DNA from: Campylobacteraceae bacterium
GTDB taxonomy: Bacteria > Campylobacterota > Campylobacteria > Campylobacterales > Campylobacteraceae
Length of the DNA stretch: 32,093 nucleotides
Assembly (NCBI GenBank): GCA_031266555.1
Contig: JAISAU010000005.1
Location: 1-32,093, forward strand
Direction: 5' to 3'
Positions 16,237 through 25,927 of this stretch are shown in pieces (position 1 is the stretch's first letter; each line of letters starts with the position of its first letter). A program made the position numbers and the translations under genes. Under the pieces are notes generated by a model. The model saw only the letters and a list, made by a program, of their open reading frames with translations. It was not told the origin of the DNA and did no database searches.

Positions 16237-17577
16237 ATGGAAAAGAATAACTTAGCAAAAAATTTTAATGCCAAAACACTTTTCTTGTTCGCGCTTCCTA
16301 CGATGACGATGATGCTTTTTGAGTCTTTATATTCGATAGTGGACGGCATTTTTGTGGCGCGTTTTGTAAATATAGACGCCTTTGCGTCAATAAATATCGT
16401 TATGCCCGCCATTTTGTTTTTTATGGGAACAGGCACTATGTTTGGCGTAGGAGGCAGCGCCATAATAGCGAAAAAAATGGGCGAAAAAAAATATAACGAA
16501 GCAAATAGCGATTTTTCAGTGATAACTCTTGTGCTTTTAGCTATATCTCTTGTTGATATACTGATAGGTGCTATCTTTATGGATGAAATTTTGGAGTGGC
16601 TCGGGGCGACTGATATTTTGATGCCTTACGCAAAGAGTTATTTTCAAATTATATTATTTGGGCTTTTAGTATTTATGGGACAGTTTTTGTTTCAAAGCTT
16701 CTTTATTGTAGCGGGAGAGCCCAAAATGGGTTTAGCGGCGGTTTTGAGCGCGGGATTCGCAAACATAATATTGGACTATATATTTATAGTTTGGTTTGAT
16801 ATGGGCATAGAAGGAGCGGCTTATGGAACAGTGATAAGCAGCGCTATTCCAACTATAATAGGAATTATATTTTTCTTCAACAAAAAAAAGACGCTTCATT
16901 TCACGATTCCAAAATGGAGCTTCGCAATTATCACTCAAAGCAGTATGAACGGTTCGTCCGCGTTGGTAAATTTTTTAGCCGGAGGCGTTATAGCGTTTTT
17001 GTTTAATCAAGCTATGTTAAAACTTTTAGGAGAACTAGGAATTGCGGCGGCTACAATCATAGCTTATACCGAATATGTCTTTAACTCGCTTTTTTTCGGC
17101 TATTGCGTCGGTATTGCTCCCATAATAAGCTTTAATTACGGAGCCAAAGAACGACAAAAAATAGAGTACCTTTTAAAAAAAGGAGCTATTACGGTTATCG
17201 TTTTGTCTATTCTTACGGTTTTAATGATGTTACTATTTTCATCGGATATAGTGCGAATATTTAGTCAAGACAATATCGCTTTGTACAATATAGCGCTAAT
17301 AGGTTTCATAATTTTTGCTTTCAAATATCTCTTAAGCGGTATAAATATTCTCATATCGGTTCTTTTCACCTCTTTTTCAAAAGGTAAAATTTCAGCTTTA
17401 ATCGCCATCATAAGAACTTTCGGGCTTATCGTCCCTATAGTTTTACTACTACCTACTTATATCGGTGTTTATGGCGTTTGGCTCGCTATACCGATGGCGG
17501 AATTTGTTATATTTTTCATAAGTATATTTTTGTTTAGTAAAATTATAAAAGTGCGTAAAATCGTCACGGATTTATAA
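16237..17577 (+). CDS. MATE-family multidrug/Na+ antiporter
   Basis: 446 residues, the usual length, with about twelve hydrophobic helices in two related halves. The opening pattern LFLFALPTMTMMLFESLYSIVDGIFVARFVN is the typical MATE first-helix region, followed by GTGTMFGVGGSAIIAKKMGE. Such proteins export cationic drugs in exchange for Na+ or H+ across the inner membrane; the sequence is closer to the MepA/DinF-like branch than to NorM by impression only. It is a single gene. The region before it (16126-16236) is a short divergent spacer from the VOC gene. Confidence 0.92.
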   Translation: MEKNNLAKNFNAKTLFLFALPTMTMMLFESLYSIVDGIFVARFVNIDAFASINIVMPAILFFMGTGTMFGVGGSAIIAKKMGEKKYNEANSDFSVITLVLLAISLVDILIGAIFMDEILEWLGATDILMPYAKSYFQIILFGLLVFMGQFLFQSFFIVAGEPKMGLAAVLSAGFANIILDYIFIVWFDMGIEGAAYGTVISSAIPTIIGIIFFFNKKKTLHFTIPKWSFAIITQSSMNGSSALVNFLAGGVIAFLFNQAMLKLLGELGIAAATIIAYTEYVFNSLFFGYCVGIAPIISFNYGAKERQKIEYLLKKGAITVIVLSILTVLMMLLFSSDIVRIFSQDNIALYNIALIGFIIFAFKYLLSGINILISVLFTSFSKGKISALIAIIRTFGLIVPIVLLLPTYIGVYGVWLAIPMAEFVIFFISIFLFSKIIKVRKIVTDL

Positions 17578-17684
17578 AAATTTCTAACCGTTCCACCCAA
17601 GACTTAATTTAACCGTAAACACAGTTTTGTTAAAATGTAAATTAATTTAAAGATTTTAAACACAAACCAGTCAAAAGGCTTTAA

Positions 17685-18314
17685 ATGAAAAAGTCAATAA
17701 AAAAATCACTGCTTTTACTTCTTTTGGTATTCATAACAGTAGGCGTTACTCTGCATATTAAAGAGGAGATTGACAATACCAAAGATCCTTACTTTTTCTT
17801 ACAACCTCAAGCTCCTACAATATCATATCCTTTAAAAATATATCAAAAAGGTGAAAAGATAAACGAATACTTTTGGATAATTCCGAAAAAGTCCAAATAT
17901 TCAGCTCTTTTTGGTGAAATAGATCAAGACGCGGATTTAATCAGGCTTAGGATTACCAAATTGAAGGATTTTGAAGCGCACCATCTGCTTGACACTTTTG
18001 AAGACGATTCAAAAAACAAAGCCTTAGCTCCCACAACTGATGACGAAGTCTCTATGACGCTGAAACTTTACAAAGTAAATACTGATAACTCTGAAGTTTT
18101 AGTAATAGATAAAAATATTACTAAAATTAAATATAGTAACTATGGCTGGTTTAACGGAGTATTTCATTGCGATTACAAATTAGCATATATCCCAACCTAT
18201 GATTACTATGGCAGATACAGAATTAAGTTTGAGATAATGCAAGATTGGCCCCAGTTAAAAATAGATGGAATAAATTACCATCTTGATATAACAAGAGACA
18301 GCAGAAAATATTAA
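17685..18314 (+). CDS. Membrane-anchored or periplasmic protein, candidate immunity partner of the next gene
   Basis: 209 residues. It opens with lysines and one hydrophobic segment (about 7-23), without a lipobox, so it is likely anchored facing the periplasm. The rest looks beta-rich (YPLKIYQKGEKINEYFWIIP, VSMTLKLYKV, YRIKFEIMQDWP). The general pattern recalls DUF5625-type proteins that accompany secreted effectors, from memory only. The next gene follows after 10 bases, so the two form an operon. A periplasmic partner before a candidate cell-wall hydrolase fits an immunity role. The ribosome binding site AAAGG is present. Confidence 0.7.
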   Translation: MKKSIKKSLLLLLLVFITVGVTLHIKEEIDNTKDPYFFLQPQAPTISYPLKIYQKGEKINEYFWIIPKKSKYSALFGEIDQDADLIRLRITKLKDFEAHHLLDTFEDDSKNKALAPTTDDEVSMTLKLYKVNTDNSEVLVIDKNITKIKYSNYGWFNGVFHCDYKLAYIPTYDYYGRYRIKFEIMQDWPQLKIDGINYHLDITRDSRKY

Positions 18315-18324
18315 AGGAGAGAAA

Positions 18325-19128
18325 ATGGACAAAAATCAAAGATATACTTTGAGTATAAAGGTGGCATTGCCCGGAACTCCATTTTTAAAGGAAACTGGCG
18401 AATTTGATACTGATAATAAAACCAAAGAGATAAAAACATCTCAAGCAGGACACATGTGGTACAGTATCTCTGATGGAGAAAACTCCGTTAGTTACGGCTT
18501 TTTCTCAGTAAACAAAGGTCCTATGGGTCCTGGTGACATAAGCACAGAAGATGACGCACAATATTATAAACCCTATTATACAAGAACAATAGAGATAACA
18601 AAAGAGCAATACGATCAGCTAAATACATATGGAAAATCAACCAAAGAAGAAGAAAATCCTAATTTTGAAATGTCTTACAACGGATTATCAAACAGTTGTA
18701 TTGATTTTACTTGGAAAGCGTTAAACTCAGCAGGGATACAACATAGAGAAGATAATGAGTTTGATGGAAACTTAAAACCAGCAAACAATATAGATAATAT
18801 TAAAAGCATAACCGCTCCTTTTCCAAACAGCGAACTAAATAGTGAGAAAAGAAATGAAAAGCCTTCAAGAAATATTTGGCAATGGTTTTTATCTCAAAAT
18901 GAAAGTAACGAACTAACCATAGACCAAGCTGGAGTTTTAATGAATATGGATATAAGTTATGAGGAGTTAATGGAGATAGGCGAACATTTGGATCCTATTA
19001 AAGTAGCTGAATACATAAAAGAGGATTTAGACCAAATAAAGTTAGCTCAAATCGAAAGTGAAAATAAAAAACAAAATGATAACAAAAAAGAGGAAGAGGA
19101 TGATAATATACATTATCACCATACATGA
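18325..19128 (+). CDS. Candidate secreted effector with permuted papain-like (NlpC/P60-type) motifs
   Basis: 267 residues, no signal peptide. Residues about 40-135 hold a His motif (AGHMWYSIS, His43), then SYGFF, YTRTIEITKEQYDQL, and a Cys motif (YNGLSNSCIDFTWKAL, Cys125). The order His before Cys is that of circularly permuted papain-fold amidases. The combination resembles effector proteins found beside type VI secretion genes in other proteobacteria, a recollection I could not test. The C-terminal 90 residues are acidic and rich in Lys and Asn, ending in HYHHT. No VgrG, PAAR or Hcp gene is in the window, so delivery is unknown. A strong AAGGAG supports the start. Confidence 0.65.
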   Translation: MDKNQRYTLSIKVALPGTPFLKETGEFDTDNKTKEIKTSQAGHMWYSISDGENSVSYGFFSVNKGPMGPGDISTEDDAQYYKPYYTRTIEITKEQYDQLNTYGKSTKEEENPNFEMSYNGLSNSCIDFTWKALNSAGIQHREDNEFDGNLKPANNIDNIKSITAPFPNSELNSEKRNEKPSRNIWQWFLSQNESNELTIDQAGVLMNMDISYEELMEIGEHLDPIKVAEYIKEDLDQIKLAQIESENKKQNDNKKEEEDDNIHYHHT

Positions 19129-19170
19129 TAAAATATTTAAGATGGGAGTATCGCGAAAGTAAGTTAAAAT

Positions 19171-19806
19171 TTATCTTTGCGAGAACGCTAATTTTACCGC
19201 TATAGCCGCAAATATGCAAGATGTTAAAATATTTGCGAATTTAGCAAACTTCGGATTTTTTGTTAAAGATGCCGAAGCTTTGTCCGCACATATGCCGACT
19301 ATGATAAAAACTATAAGCGCGCTTAACATAAAAATAAGCCCTAACTGCGCCATTTGAAACGCCACAAAACCTTTTTGTTCATTTACAAATTGAGGAAAAA
19401 GCGCTAAAAAAAAGAGTATGACTTTTGGATTTAGCACATTCATAAAAAAGCCTCTTATAAAAAGAGTTTTATATTTTAACGTGGTTTTGGTTTTTTTAGC
19501 GTCTATGCGAATAAGCTCATTTCTATGTATAAAAGCTTGATACGCTAAATAAAAAAGATATGCCGCGCCAATGATTTTTAAGACAAAAAACGCTATTTCA
19601 GAAGTTTTAAATACAACAGATACCCCAAGCGCTGCAAGCGTCGTATGGACTATAACGCCCGACGAAAGTCCGCAAGCAAGCGATATAGCGGCTTTTGAAC
19701 CTCTTGTAACTCCTTGCGTAATGACAAAGAGTATATCGGGTCCCGGAGCTAACGCCAAAGCTACTGAAGTTGCGAAAAAGAGCCAAAACGTGTCAAGATC
19801 TATCAT
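19171..19806 (-). CDS. LysE/RhtB-family amino acid exporter
   Basis: 211 residues with about six hydrophobic segments. The signature ALAPGPDILFVITQGVTRG near the start and NPKVILFFLALFPQFV near residue 120 are diagnostic of the LysE/RhtB export family, which expels amino acids or related compounds across the inner membrane. The start overlaps the 3' end of murG by 14 bases, so it is probably cotranscribed as the last gene of ftsW-murG. The substrate cannot be told. Confidence 0.92.
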   Translation of the reverse strand: MIDLDTFWLFFATSVALALAPGPDILFVITQGVTRGSKAAISLACGLSSGVIVHTTLAALGVSVVFKTSEIAFFVLKIIGAAYLFYLAYQAFIHRNELIRIDAKKTKTTLKYKTLFIRGFFMNVLNPKVILFFLALFPQFVNEQKGFVAFQMAQLGLIFMLSALIVFIIVGICADKASASLTKNPKFAKFANILTSCIFAAIAVKLAFSQR

Positions 19807-20815
19807 AACTTTCTATTATCTCGACTATCTTTTTAGCGCCGTTTGGCTCTATCATGCCATCAAGCGCGCCGTTTAAAGCGGCTATATCCGCGTCGCATAG
19901 AATAGATATAAGGACTTTCGCGCTCATATCATTTTGTTTTATCAAGATAGCGGCGTTTTTGCTCTCCAAAACTTTAGCGTTAAAATATTGATGATTTTTA
20001 GCCGCATGCGGATACGGTATAAAAAGAGTTGGTATTTTAGCCGCCGCAAGTTCCCACATACTACCGGCCCCGGAACGCGACAAAGCAAAATCAACATTTT
20101 CAAGTTTATCACAAAGAGGCGAATAAAAATCAAAAACATCCGCGTCTATACCGCTCTTTTTATAATACTCTTTTATCTTTTTATACTCGCTTTTTCCTGT
20201 TTGATGTATGATTTTTATGCCGTTTTCATTAAGCCATGAAGCTGCGTCCAACGCTAAATTATTTATAAATTTCGCGCCTTGGGAACCGCCTAAAAAAGCT
20301 ACCGTCTTTAGTTTATCTCGTTTTTTTTGAAGTTTAAACCATTCATCGCTTACGGGATAATCTTTAACTTTAGAGTTGTTGTCATAAGAGCTGAAAATCT
20401 CTTTAGCGAAAAATGAGATTATTTTATTTAGTCTTCCCATGCAAGCGTTTTGCTCGTGAATAAAAATAGGTATGGAACTTAAAATAGCCGCGAATGACGC
20501 GGCGGCTGAAGAGTAACCGCCTACGGAAAAAACTTTTTTAATCCCCTCGTCTTTTAATATTTTTTTTGTCCTGAAAGATAGTTTTATGATATTCGCAAGC
20601 GATTTTATTTTGCCTAAAAACCCTTGATTTACAACTCCGTATGAAGGTAAAAATATGGTTTTATAAAAAAGCGGACTATTTTCAAACCAGCTTTTGTCTT
20701 GTCCGTTTGTAGAACCTATATAAAGCGGCTTTATACCGATTTTATTATACTCTTTCGCTATAGCTTTCGCTACGCTAAGATGTCCGCCTGTACCGCCGCC
20801 GGTTATCGCTATCAT
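19793..20815 (-). CDS. murG: UDP-GlcNAc:lipid I N-acetylglucosaminyltransferase MurG
   Basis: 340 residues, slightly short but in range for epsilonproteobacteria. It converts lipid I to lipid II at the inner face of the membrane. GGGTGGH at residues 6-12 is the lipid-substrate loop; FIHEQNACMGRLNK, AFLGGSQGAKFIN (second glycine-rich loop), HQTG and SRSGAGSMWELAAAKIPTLFIPYPHA are present in the standard order. Its ATG overlaps the ftsW stop as ATGA. The gene is embedded in the cell-wall/division cluster. Confidence 0.96.
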   Translation of the reverse strand: MIAITGGGTGGHLSVAKAIAKEYNKIGIKPLYIGSTNGQDKSWFENSPLFYKTIFLPSYGVVNQGFLGKIKSLANIIKLSFRTKKILKDEGIKKVFSVGGYSSAAASFAAILSSIPIFIHEQNACMGRLNKIISFFAKEIFSSYDNNSKVKDYPVSDEWFKLQKKRDKLKTVAFLGGSQGAKFINNLALDAASWLNENGIKIIHQTGKSEYKKIKEYYKKSGIDADVFDFYSPLCDKLENVDFALSRSGAGSMWELAAAKIPTLFIPYPHAAKNHQYFNAKVLESKNAAILIKQNDMSAKVLISILCDADIAALNGALDGMIEPNGAKKIVEIIESYDRS

Positions 20816-21981
20816 TTCAAATCCGCCCTTTTACTAATCATTAAAACCATTCCAATTCCTATACATGTAGCGAGCAACGAACTTCCGCCGTAACTTAAAA
20901 ACGGTACTGCTATGCCTTTTATCGGTGTAATTGACGTAACTCCATACGCGTTCATTAAAAAAGAGAATACTATAAGCATTGCTACGCCAAGAGCAAATAG
21001 CGAGTATACTCGGTTTTGACATCTGCTTGCGATCTTAAAAATTCTATAAACAATAACGCAAAAAATAACGGTAATACATATAACGCCGATAGCCCCTACC
21101 TCTTCGGTTATTCCAGCCAATACAAAATCCGTATGCACATCGCTTAAATATCCTAATTTTACAATGCCGTTTCCTATACCCTCTCCAAAAAGTCCCCCAT
21201 GTTTTATTGCGTTTAGCGAGTGGGAAAGCTGATACGGTTCGGGCGCATTTTCTACCCTCAAAGCATTAGCGACAGTATCCGGTAAAAAAGATAAAACGGC
21301 GTTTTGCGCGGTTGACCACCAAACTTTTACACGCATAATTCTATTTTCAGAGTTTATAACGGCAAACGTCGCGACTATTGCCGACAGCAGTATCGCCAAT
21401 GAAAAAAGTCTAAAGCTTGTACCCGCAAAAAACGCCATAACCGAAAATGTCAAAGCTAAAACTATAACTTGCCCTATATCGTTTTGCATAACGGCTATCA
21501 AATATATCACAAAAACGGCAAACACCACAAAATAAGGCAGTAAAAGCAAAATCTCTCGTAAAAGAGGTTTTTTTTCGTGATCTATTCTTCTGGCAAAACT
21601 CCAAGCTAAGAAAAAGACGAAGCCTATTTTGAAAAACTCTACAGGCGCAAACGAAAATCCCGGAAGCCTTATCCACCTCTTAGCCCCGCCCGCCGAAGTT
21701 ACCATACTTTCAGATAAATAGTGCATAAACCCCATAGCGAACAAGCATATAAAAAATATAAAAAAGCCTATCGCGACAAGATATTTTTCAGGATTTAACT
21801 GCGATATGCCCCACATGACAAAAATACCCAAAAATCCCGCTACGCATTGGCGAATAAAAAAGTGGTAAGGATTTGAGTAGTCATATCGTAAAATAGCGTA
21901 AGAAGAGAGCGAAAAAGAAGCTACTATGCCGATAAATACACAAAAAGAACAAAGTATAAAAAGCGTTTTATCCGTTGACAT
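20812..21981 (-). CDS. ftsW: Septal peptidoglycan polymerase FtsW
   Basis: From ATG 21981 it is 389 residues; an upstream ATG at 22038 would add 19 poorly hydrophobic residues, so I prefer the later start MSTDKTLFIL, the usual position just before the first helix. About ten hydrophobic segments, GGAKRWIRLPGFSFAPVEFFKIGFVFFLAW, GLFGEGIGNGIVKLGYLSDVHTDFVLAGITEE and GIAVPFLSYGGSSLLATCIGIG are the SEDS-family signature blocks. FtsW polymerises lipid II with its cognate class B penicillin-binding protein, for which the divergent gene at 22096 is the natural candidate. It is coupled to murG by ATGA. Confidence 0.95.
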   Translation of the reverse strand: MSTDKTLFILCSFCVFIGIVASFSLSSYAILRYDYSNPYHFFIRQCVAGFLGIFVMWGISQLNPEKYLVAIGFFIFFICLFAMGFMHYLSESMVTSAGGAKRWIRLPGFSFAPVEFFKIGFVFFLAWSFARRIDHEKKPLLREILLLLPYFVVFAVFVIYLIAVMQNDIGQVIVLALTFSVMAFFAGTSFRLFSLAILLSAIVATFAVINSENRIMRVKVWWSTAQNAVLSFLPDTVANALRVENAPEPYQLSHSLNAIKHGGLFGEGIGNGIVKLGYLSDVHTDFVLAGITEEVGAIGVICITVIFCVIVYRIFKIASRCQNRVYSLFALGVAMLIVFSFLMNAYGVTSITPIKGIAVPFLSYGGSSLLATCIGIGMVLMISKRADLK

Positions 21982-22095
21982 CAGTTCTCTTGATATTATT
22001 TTAAAACAATATTTTACTGAAAATGGTTTGAAAAACACCTTTTTGTAAGTAGTTTATTGATATACTTCGCGAAAAACAGCAGGGTTTAGAGAGAA

Positions 22096-23847
22096 ATGAA
22101 TAATCAAGGCGATAAAGCAACCGGAAATAAGTTCGCCGAATTTTTTGTTTTAATCATATTCGGATTTATCATTTTTACGGCTATGTTGCTTGTATGGTCA
22201 AATATGGACAGAGACCTCCCCAATTTTAAAGCAAGCGAAGTGCATACCGCTCTTCGTGGTGTCATTTTAAGCGAAGATAATTACACATTAGCCGCGACAA
22301 AACGCCTTTATGAGATAAGCGTAGACACTAGAAATTTAGATCCGAACAAAAAAGAGCTTTTTATCAAACTCTACTCCATATACAGCGGAGACAGCGAGCA
22401 AAACGTTAGAGCTGCCATAGATAAAAAAAACGGAAATGTAATTTTATCTTACAGGATAGACTCGAAACAAGCCGAACATTTAAGGTCGCTCGCTAAAACT
22501 TTATTTAAACTCGGCGTCTTTAAAAGTTATCAAAATTCGCAAAACGGCAAAGTTATATTTAACGGAATGGACGTAGTAGAAAGCGGCGAAATGCGCATAT
22601 ATCCGTATCAAGACACTTTAGAGCCGCTCATAGGATATACCAATAAAATAAACATGGGGCGAATTATAAAACGCGAAGGAATAAAGGGTATAGAGCGCTA
22701 CTATAACGACAGATTGGCATCTATACAAGATTCATACCTTATAGGTTCTCGCGATGTGTCGAATACTATTATACTAAATAGAAATATTCAAGCCAAAGAG
22801 AGAGTGGACGGACAAGGTGTACAAATATCCATACCGCTTAAATTTCAAAAAGCGGTGGAAAATACGCTTGATAAACACAAACAAAAGCTTGAAGCAAAAG
22901 AGGTTATAGCAGTCGTAATGAAAAGCGACACGGGCGACATTTTATCGCTTGCCACAAGCAATAGATACGATAGAAATAACGTAAGAGATATCAGCTTGTT
23001 GAATATAAACGCCGTTGAATACACATATCAGCCAGGATCCGTTATGAAACCTATCATTTACGCTATTTTATTGCGCGAAAAAAAGGTAGAACCTAGCGAC
23101 ATAGTGAACGTCTACGGCGGTAAATATAAATTGGGGCAATTTTGGATAAAAGACGAGCACGCGTTTGAGTCAAATTGGGTCAGCGCTGAAAACGTCGTTG
23201 TGTATTCGTCAAATATAGGTATAGCTCAACTATCGCAAAGACTTGACACACTTTCTTATTACAAAGGGCTTACGGATTTTGGTATCACTCAAAAATCACA
23301 AATAGATTTATCATACGAAAACACAGGATATATAGGCAGTTTAAACGGCGACGTTTACAAGGGAAACGTAGGATATGGGTATGGGTTACATGTAAACTTT
23401 ATGCAACTCATAAAAGCGTTTAACGTATTTAATAATGACGGTTTTATGGTAAATCCTAAAATAGCCGCTTTCATAATAGATAAATTCGGCATAAAACACG
23501 AGATAGGGTATGATCCTAAAATATCCGTTTTGCCGGAAGATATCGCAAAAATAGTTCAAAAAACGCTTATTAAGGCCGTATCAGTCGGCACAGGTGTAAA
23601 AGCTCAAGTTGAAGGCATAACTGTGGGCGGTAAAACAGGCACGGCCGAGATAAGAAAAGACGGTAAAATAGTAGGATACGACAGCTCATTTATAGGTTTC
23701 GCGAACGACGATAAAGGCGCAAAATACACAATAGGAGTTTTGGTTATAGAGCCGTCCAAAAGCTATTTTGGATCGCAAAGCGCCGCGCCTATCTTTAAAG
23801 ATATAGCGCTTAGCATGATTGACGAAGGGCGTTTAAAAAAAGATTGA
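22096..23847 (+). CDS. ftsI: Class B penicillin-binding protein (FtsI/PBP3 type transpeptidase)
   Basis: 583 residues. One N-terminal membrane anchor (about 15-35) precedes a dimerisation region and the transpeptidase domain. The three active-site motifs are all present: SVMK (315-318, catalytic Ser315), SSN (371-373) and KTG (513-515) in GGKTGTAE. The opening RGVILSEDNYTLA and GIKGIERYYNDRL are typical of class B proteins. No PASTA domains are present. It is divergent from ftsW-murG, with a promoter region of about 114 bases shared between them, which supports the FtsI assignment over the elongation PBP2. Confidence 0.9.
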   Translation: MNNQGDKATGNKFAEFFVLIIFGFIIFTAMLLVWSNMDRDLPNFKASEVHTALRGVILSEDNYTLAATKRLYEISVDTRNLDPNKKELFIKLYSIYSGDSEQNVRAAIDKKNGNVILSYRIDSKQAEHLRSLAKTLFKLGVFKSYQNSQNGKVIFNGMDVVESGEMRIYPYQDTLEPLIGYTNKINMGRIIKREGIKGIERYYNDRLASIQDSYLIGSRDVSNTIILNRNIQAKERVDGQGVQISIPLKFQKAVENTLDKHKQKLEAKEVIAVVMKSDTGDILSLATSNRYDRNNVRDISLLNINAVEYTYQPGSVMKPIIYAILLREKKVEPSDIVNVYGGKYKLGQFWIKDEHAFESNWVSAENVVVYSSNIGIAQLSQRLDTLSYYKGLTDFGITQKSQIDLSYENTGYIGSLNGDVYKGNVGYGYGLHVNFMQLIKAFNVFNNDGFMVNPKIAAFIIDKFGIKHEIGYDPKISVLPEDIAKIVQKTLIKAVSVGTGVKAQVEGITVGGKTGTAEIRKDGKIVGYDSSFIGFANDDKGAKYTIGVLVIEPSKSYFGSQSAAPIFKDIALSMIDEGRLKKD

Positions 23848-23860
23848 TTTAAAATAATAA

Positions 23861-23920
23861 TTTTATCCGACGCTTGCGTTTATAAAAAATCAAAAACGGC
23901 TTTTTACGCGACGGATAAAA
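23861..23920. terminator. Bidirectional terminator between ftsI and the P-type ATPase gene
   Basis: Arms TTTTATCCGACGC (23861-23873) and GCGACGGATAAAA (23908-23920) pair with one A-A mismatch. The flanking runs of T and A suit both directions, and the element lies in the 102-base gap between convergent genes. Confidence 0.7.
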
Positions 23921-23949
23921 ATTAATTGCTTAACTAAAAAGATACCTCT

Positions 23950-25842
23950 TTAAACTCTTACAACTCTTACGGCGTTTAAAACGGCGAGTATAGTCACTCC
24001 CACATCAGCAAAAACTGCTTCCCACATACCGCTTATGCCTGCAATGCCAAATATCATCAAAATAGTTTTCACACCAAGAGCGAAAGCAATATTTTGCTTT
24101 GCTACCGCAGATGTTTTTTTGGCGATTTTTATCGCTATCGCTACCTTTTGAAGATTGCCGTCTGTTAAAACCGCGTCGGCAGATTGGGCAGTTATATCAA
24201 GAGCGCCTACGGCTATGCCTATATCGGCTTTAGCGAGAGACGGAGCGTCGTTTATCCCATCGCCAACAAATACAACTTTTTTTCCTTTTGCCGCATTTTT
24301 TAATAAAAGATCCAGTTTTTCAACTTTTTCAAGAGGTAATAAGTTGCTAAAAACTTTATCTATATTTAGTTCTTTCGCGACCTCTTCCGCGGCTTGCTTA
24401 TTGTCTCCCGTTAGCATAACCGTATTTTTAACTCCAACGTCTTTCAAGTCGCTTATAGCTTTTTTACTTTCTTCTTTTATTTTATCGCTAATCACAATAT
24501 ATCCCGCATAAATACCGTCAACCGCTACATGTACGATACTTCCAAAGACGTTTGGTTTTTCGTAAACAATGGAATTTAACTCCATAAGCTTTTCATTTCC
24601 AACCAAAACCAATTTGCCGAAAACTTCAGCTTTTACACCAAATCCTAAAATCTCTTCGTGCTTTTTAGTTTCATTTTTAATATTGTCCTTATATTCTTTT
24701 AGGATAGACAAGGCTATGGGGTGCGGCGAGAAACTTTCCGCATGAGCGGCAAAAAAAAGAAGCTCGTCTTTGCTGAAACTATCGCTTGGTTTTATTTTGC
24801 TTACGCTAAATTCGCCTTTGGTTAAAGTGCCTGTTTTATCAAACGCCACAGTATCCACATGGCTCAAAGCTTCGAGATAATTGCCGCCTTTTATTAATAT
24901 GCCACGTTTTGACGCCCCGCCAAGCCCCGCGAAAAAACTAAGCGGTATAGACACGACAAGCGCGCACGGACAAGAGATGACTAAAAATATTAATGCTTTA
25001 TAAAACCATTCGCCAAATTCGGCGTTTTCTATAAAAAGAGGCGGCAAAAACGCTACGAGTAAAGCTGTAAAAACCACAATAGGAGTATAAATCTTGGCAA
25101 ATTTTCTTATAAAATGCTCAGTTTTGGATTTTTTTAAACTCGCCTCTTCAACAAACTTCGCTATTTTTGAAACGGTAGAGTCTTTAAACTCATAAGTTAC
25201 CCTTACATGTAGCGTTCCGTTCTGATTTACACATCCTGAAAAAACTTCAGAACCCTCCATTACGCTTTTTGGTATGGATTCGCCGCTTATAACAGACGTA
25301 TCTAAAAAAGATTTTCCGCTTATAACAATTCCATCAAGCGGTACCTTTTCACCGGCTTTTATAACAATAATATCTCCTACCTTTACGCTTTGCGCGGGAA
25401 CCTTCACGATTTTTTTTCCTTTTTGCAGATTCGCGAACTCTGCCCTTAAATCCAAAAGCGAAGAAATTGATTTTTTAGAGTTTTTAACAGCTTTTTCTTG
25501 TAAAATCTCACCGATTTTATAAAACAGCATAACTGCAACACCTTCCGGATATTCACCTATAATAAACGCTCCTATGGTAGCGACGCTCATTAAGAAGTTC
25601 TCATCAAATATTTCTAGTATTTTGCCTTTTTTAATACTTAAAATATTTTTTAATGTTAAAAGCAAAACATCGCCTCCAAGCAATAGATAGCTTGCGAGAA
25701 ATATACCAAACTCCAACGGCAATGCGAAAGAAAACGCTATTCCGACCAGAAAAAGCGAAATACCCAAAAACATCTTTGTTTTTCCAAATCTATCCTCATG
25801 ATGAGCGCAACAACTGCCGCAACATTTACTATTTAAACCCAT
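23950..25842 (-). CDS. cadA: P1B-type heavy-metal-exporting ATPase (Zn/Cd/Pb group)
   Basis: 630 residues. Instead of an HMA domain it has a short Cys/His-rich start (CCGSCCAHHED). Key motifs: SGES (186-189, actuator), CPC (291-293, metal path in the membrane helix), DKTGT (335-339, phosphorylated Asp335), SPHP (372-375) and GDGINDAP. CPC with the HP locus defines the P1B family, and the CadC-like regulator next door points to Zn2+, Cd2+ or Pb2+ rather than Cu+. It pumps metal out of the cytoplasm. It has its own palindromic operator 22 bases upstream of the start, so it is probably derepressed by metal. Confidence 0.92.
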   Translation of the reverse strand: MGLNSKCCGSCCAHHEDRFGKTKMFLGISLFLVGIAFSFALPLEFGIFLASYLLLGGDVLLLTLKNILSIKKGKILEIFDENFLMSVATIGAFIIGEYPEGVAVMLFYKIGEILQEKAVKNSKKSISSLLDLRAEFANLQKGKKIVKVPAQSVKVGDIIVIKAGEKVPLDGIVISGKSFLDTSVISGESIPKSVMEGSEVFSGCVNQNGTLHVRVTYEFKDSTVSKIAKFVEEASLKKSKTEHFIRKFAKIYTPIVVFTALLVAFLPPLFIENAEFGEWFYKALIFLVISCPCALVVSIPLSFFAGLGGASKRGILIKGGNYLEALSHVDTVAFDKTGTLTKGEFSVSKIKPSDSFSKDELLFFAAHAESFSPHPIALSILKEYKDNIKNETKKHEEILGFGVKAEVFGKLVLVGNEKLMELNSIVYEKPNVFGSIVHVAVDGIYAGYIVISDKIKEESKKAISDLKDVGVKNTVMLTGDNKQAAEEVAKELNIDKVFSNLLPLEKVEKLDLLLKNAAKGKKVVFVGDGINDAPSLAKADIGIAVGALDITAQSADAVLTDGNLQKVAIAIKIAKKTSAVAKQNIAFALGVKTILMIFGIAGISGMWEAVFADVGVTILAVLNAVRVVRV

Positions 25843-25863
25843 TTTATCTCCATTTCAAATGAA

Positions 25864-25885
25864 TAGTTGAGTATATATTCAACTA
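25864..25885. promoter_or_regulatory. Palindromic operator upstream of the ATPase gene
   Basis: A 22-bp palindrome with arms TAGTTGA and TCAACTA around a GTATATAT centre; a single pair breaks symmetry. It closely matches the site before the regulator gene (26319-26340) and has the form of ArsR/CadC-type operators. Confidence 0.8.
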
Positions 25886-25927
25886 AAAAATTCCAAAAAT
25901 TTACCTATTGCCCTTAAAAAGAAGTAT

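Noticed and set aside
20812-22038. Longer ftsW start at 22038
   Set aside because: The extra 19 residues are unlike FtsW starts, and ATG 21981 lies right before the first helix.
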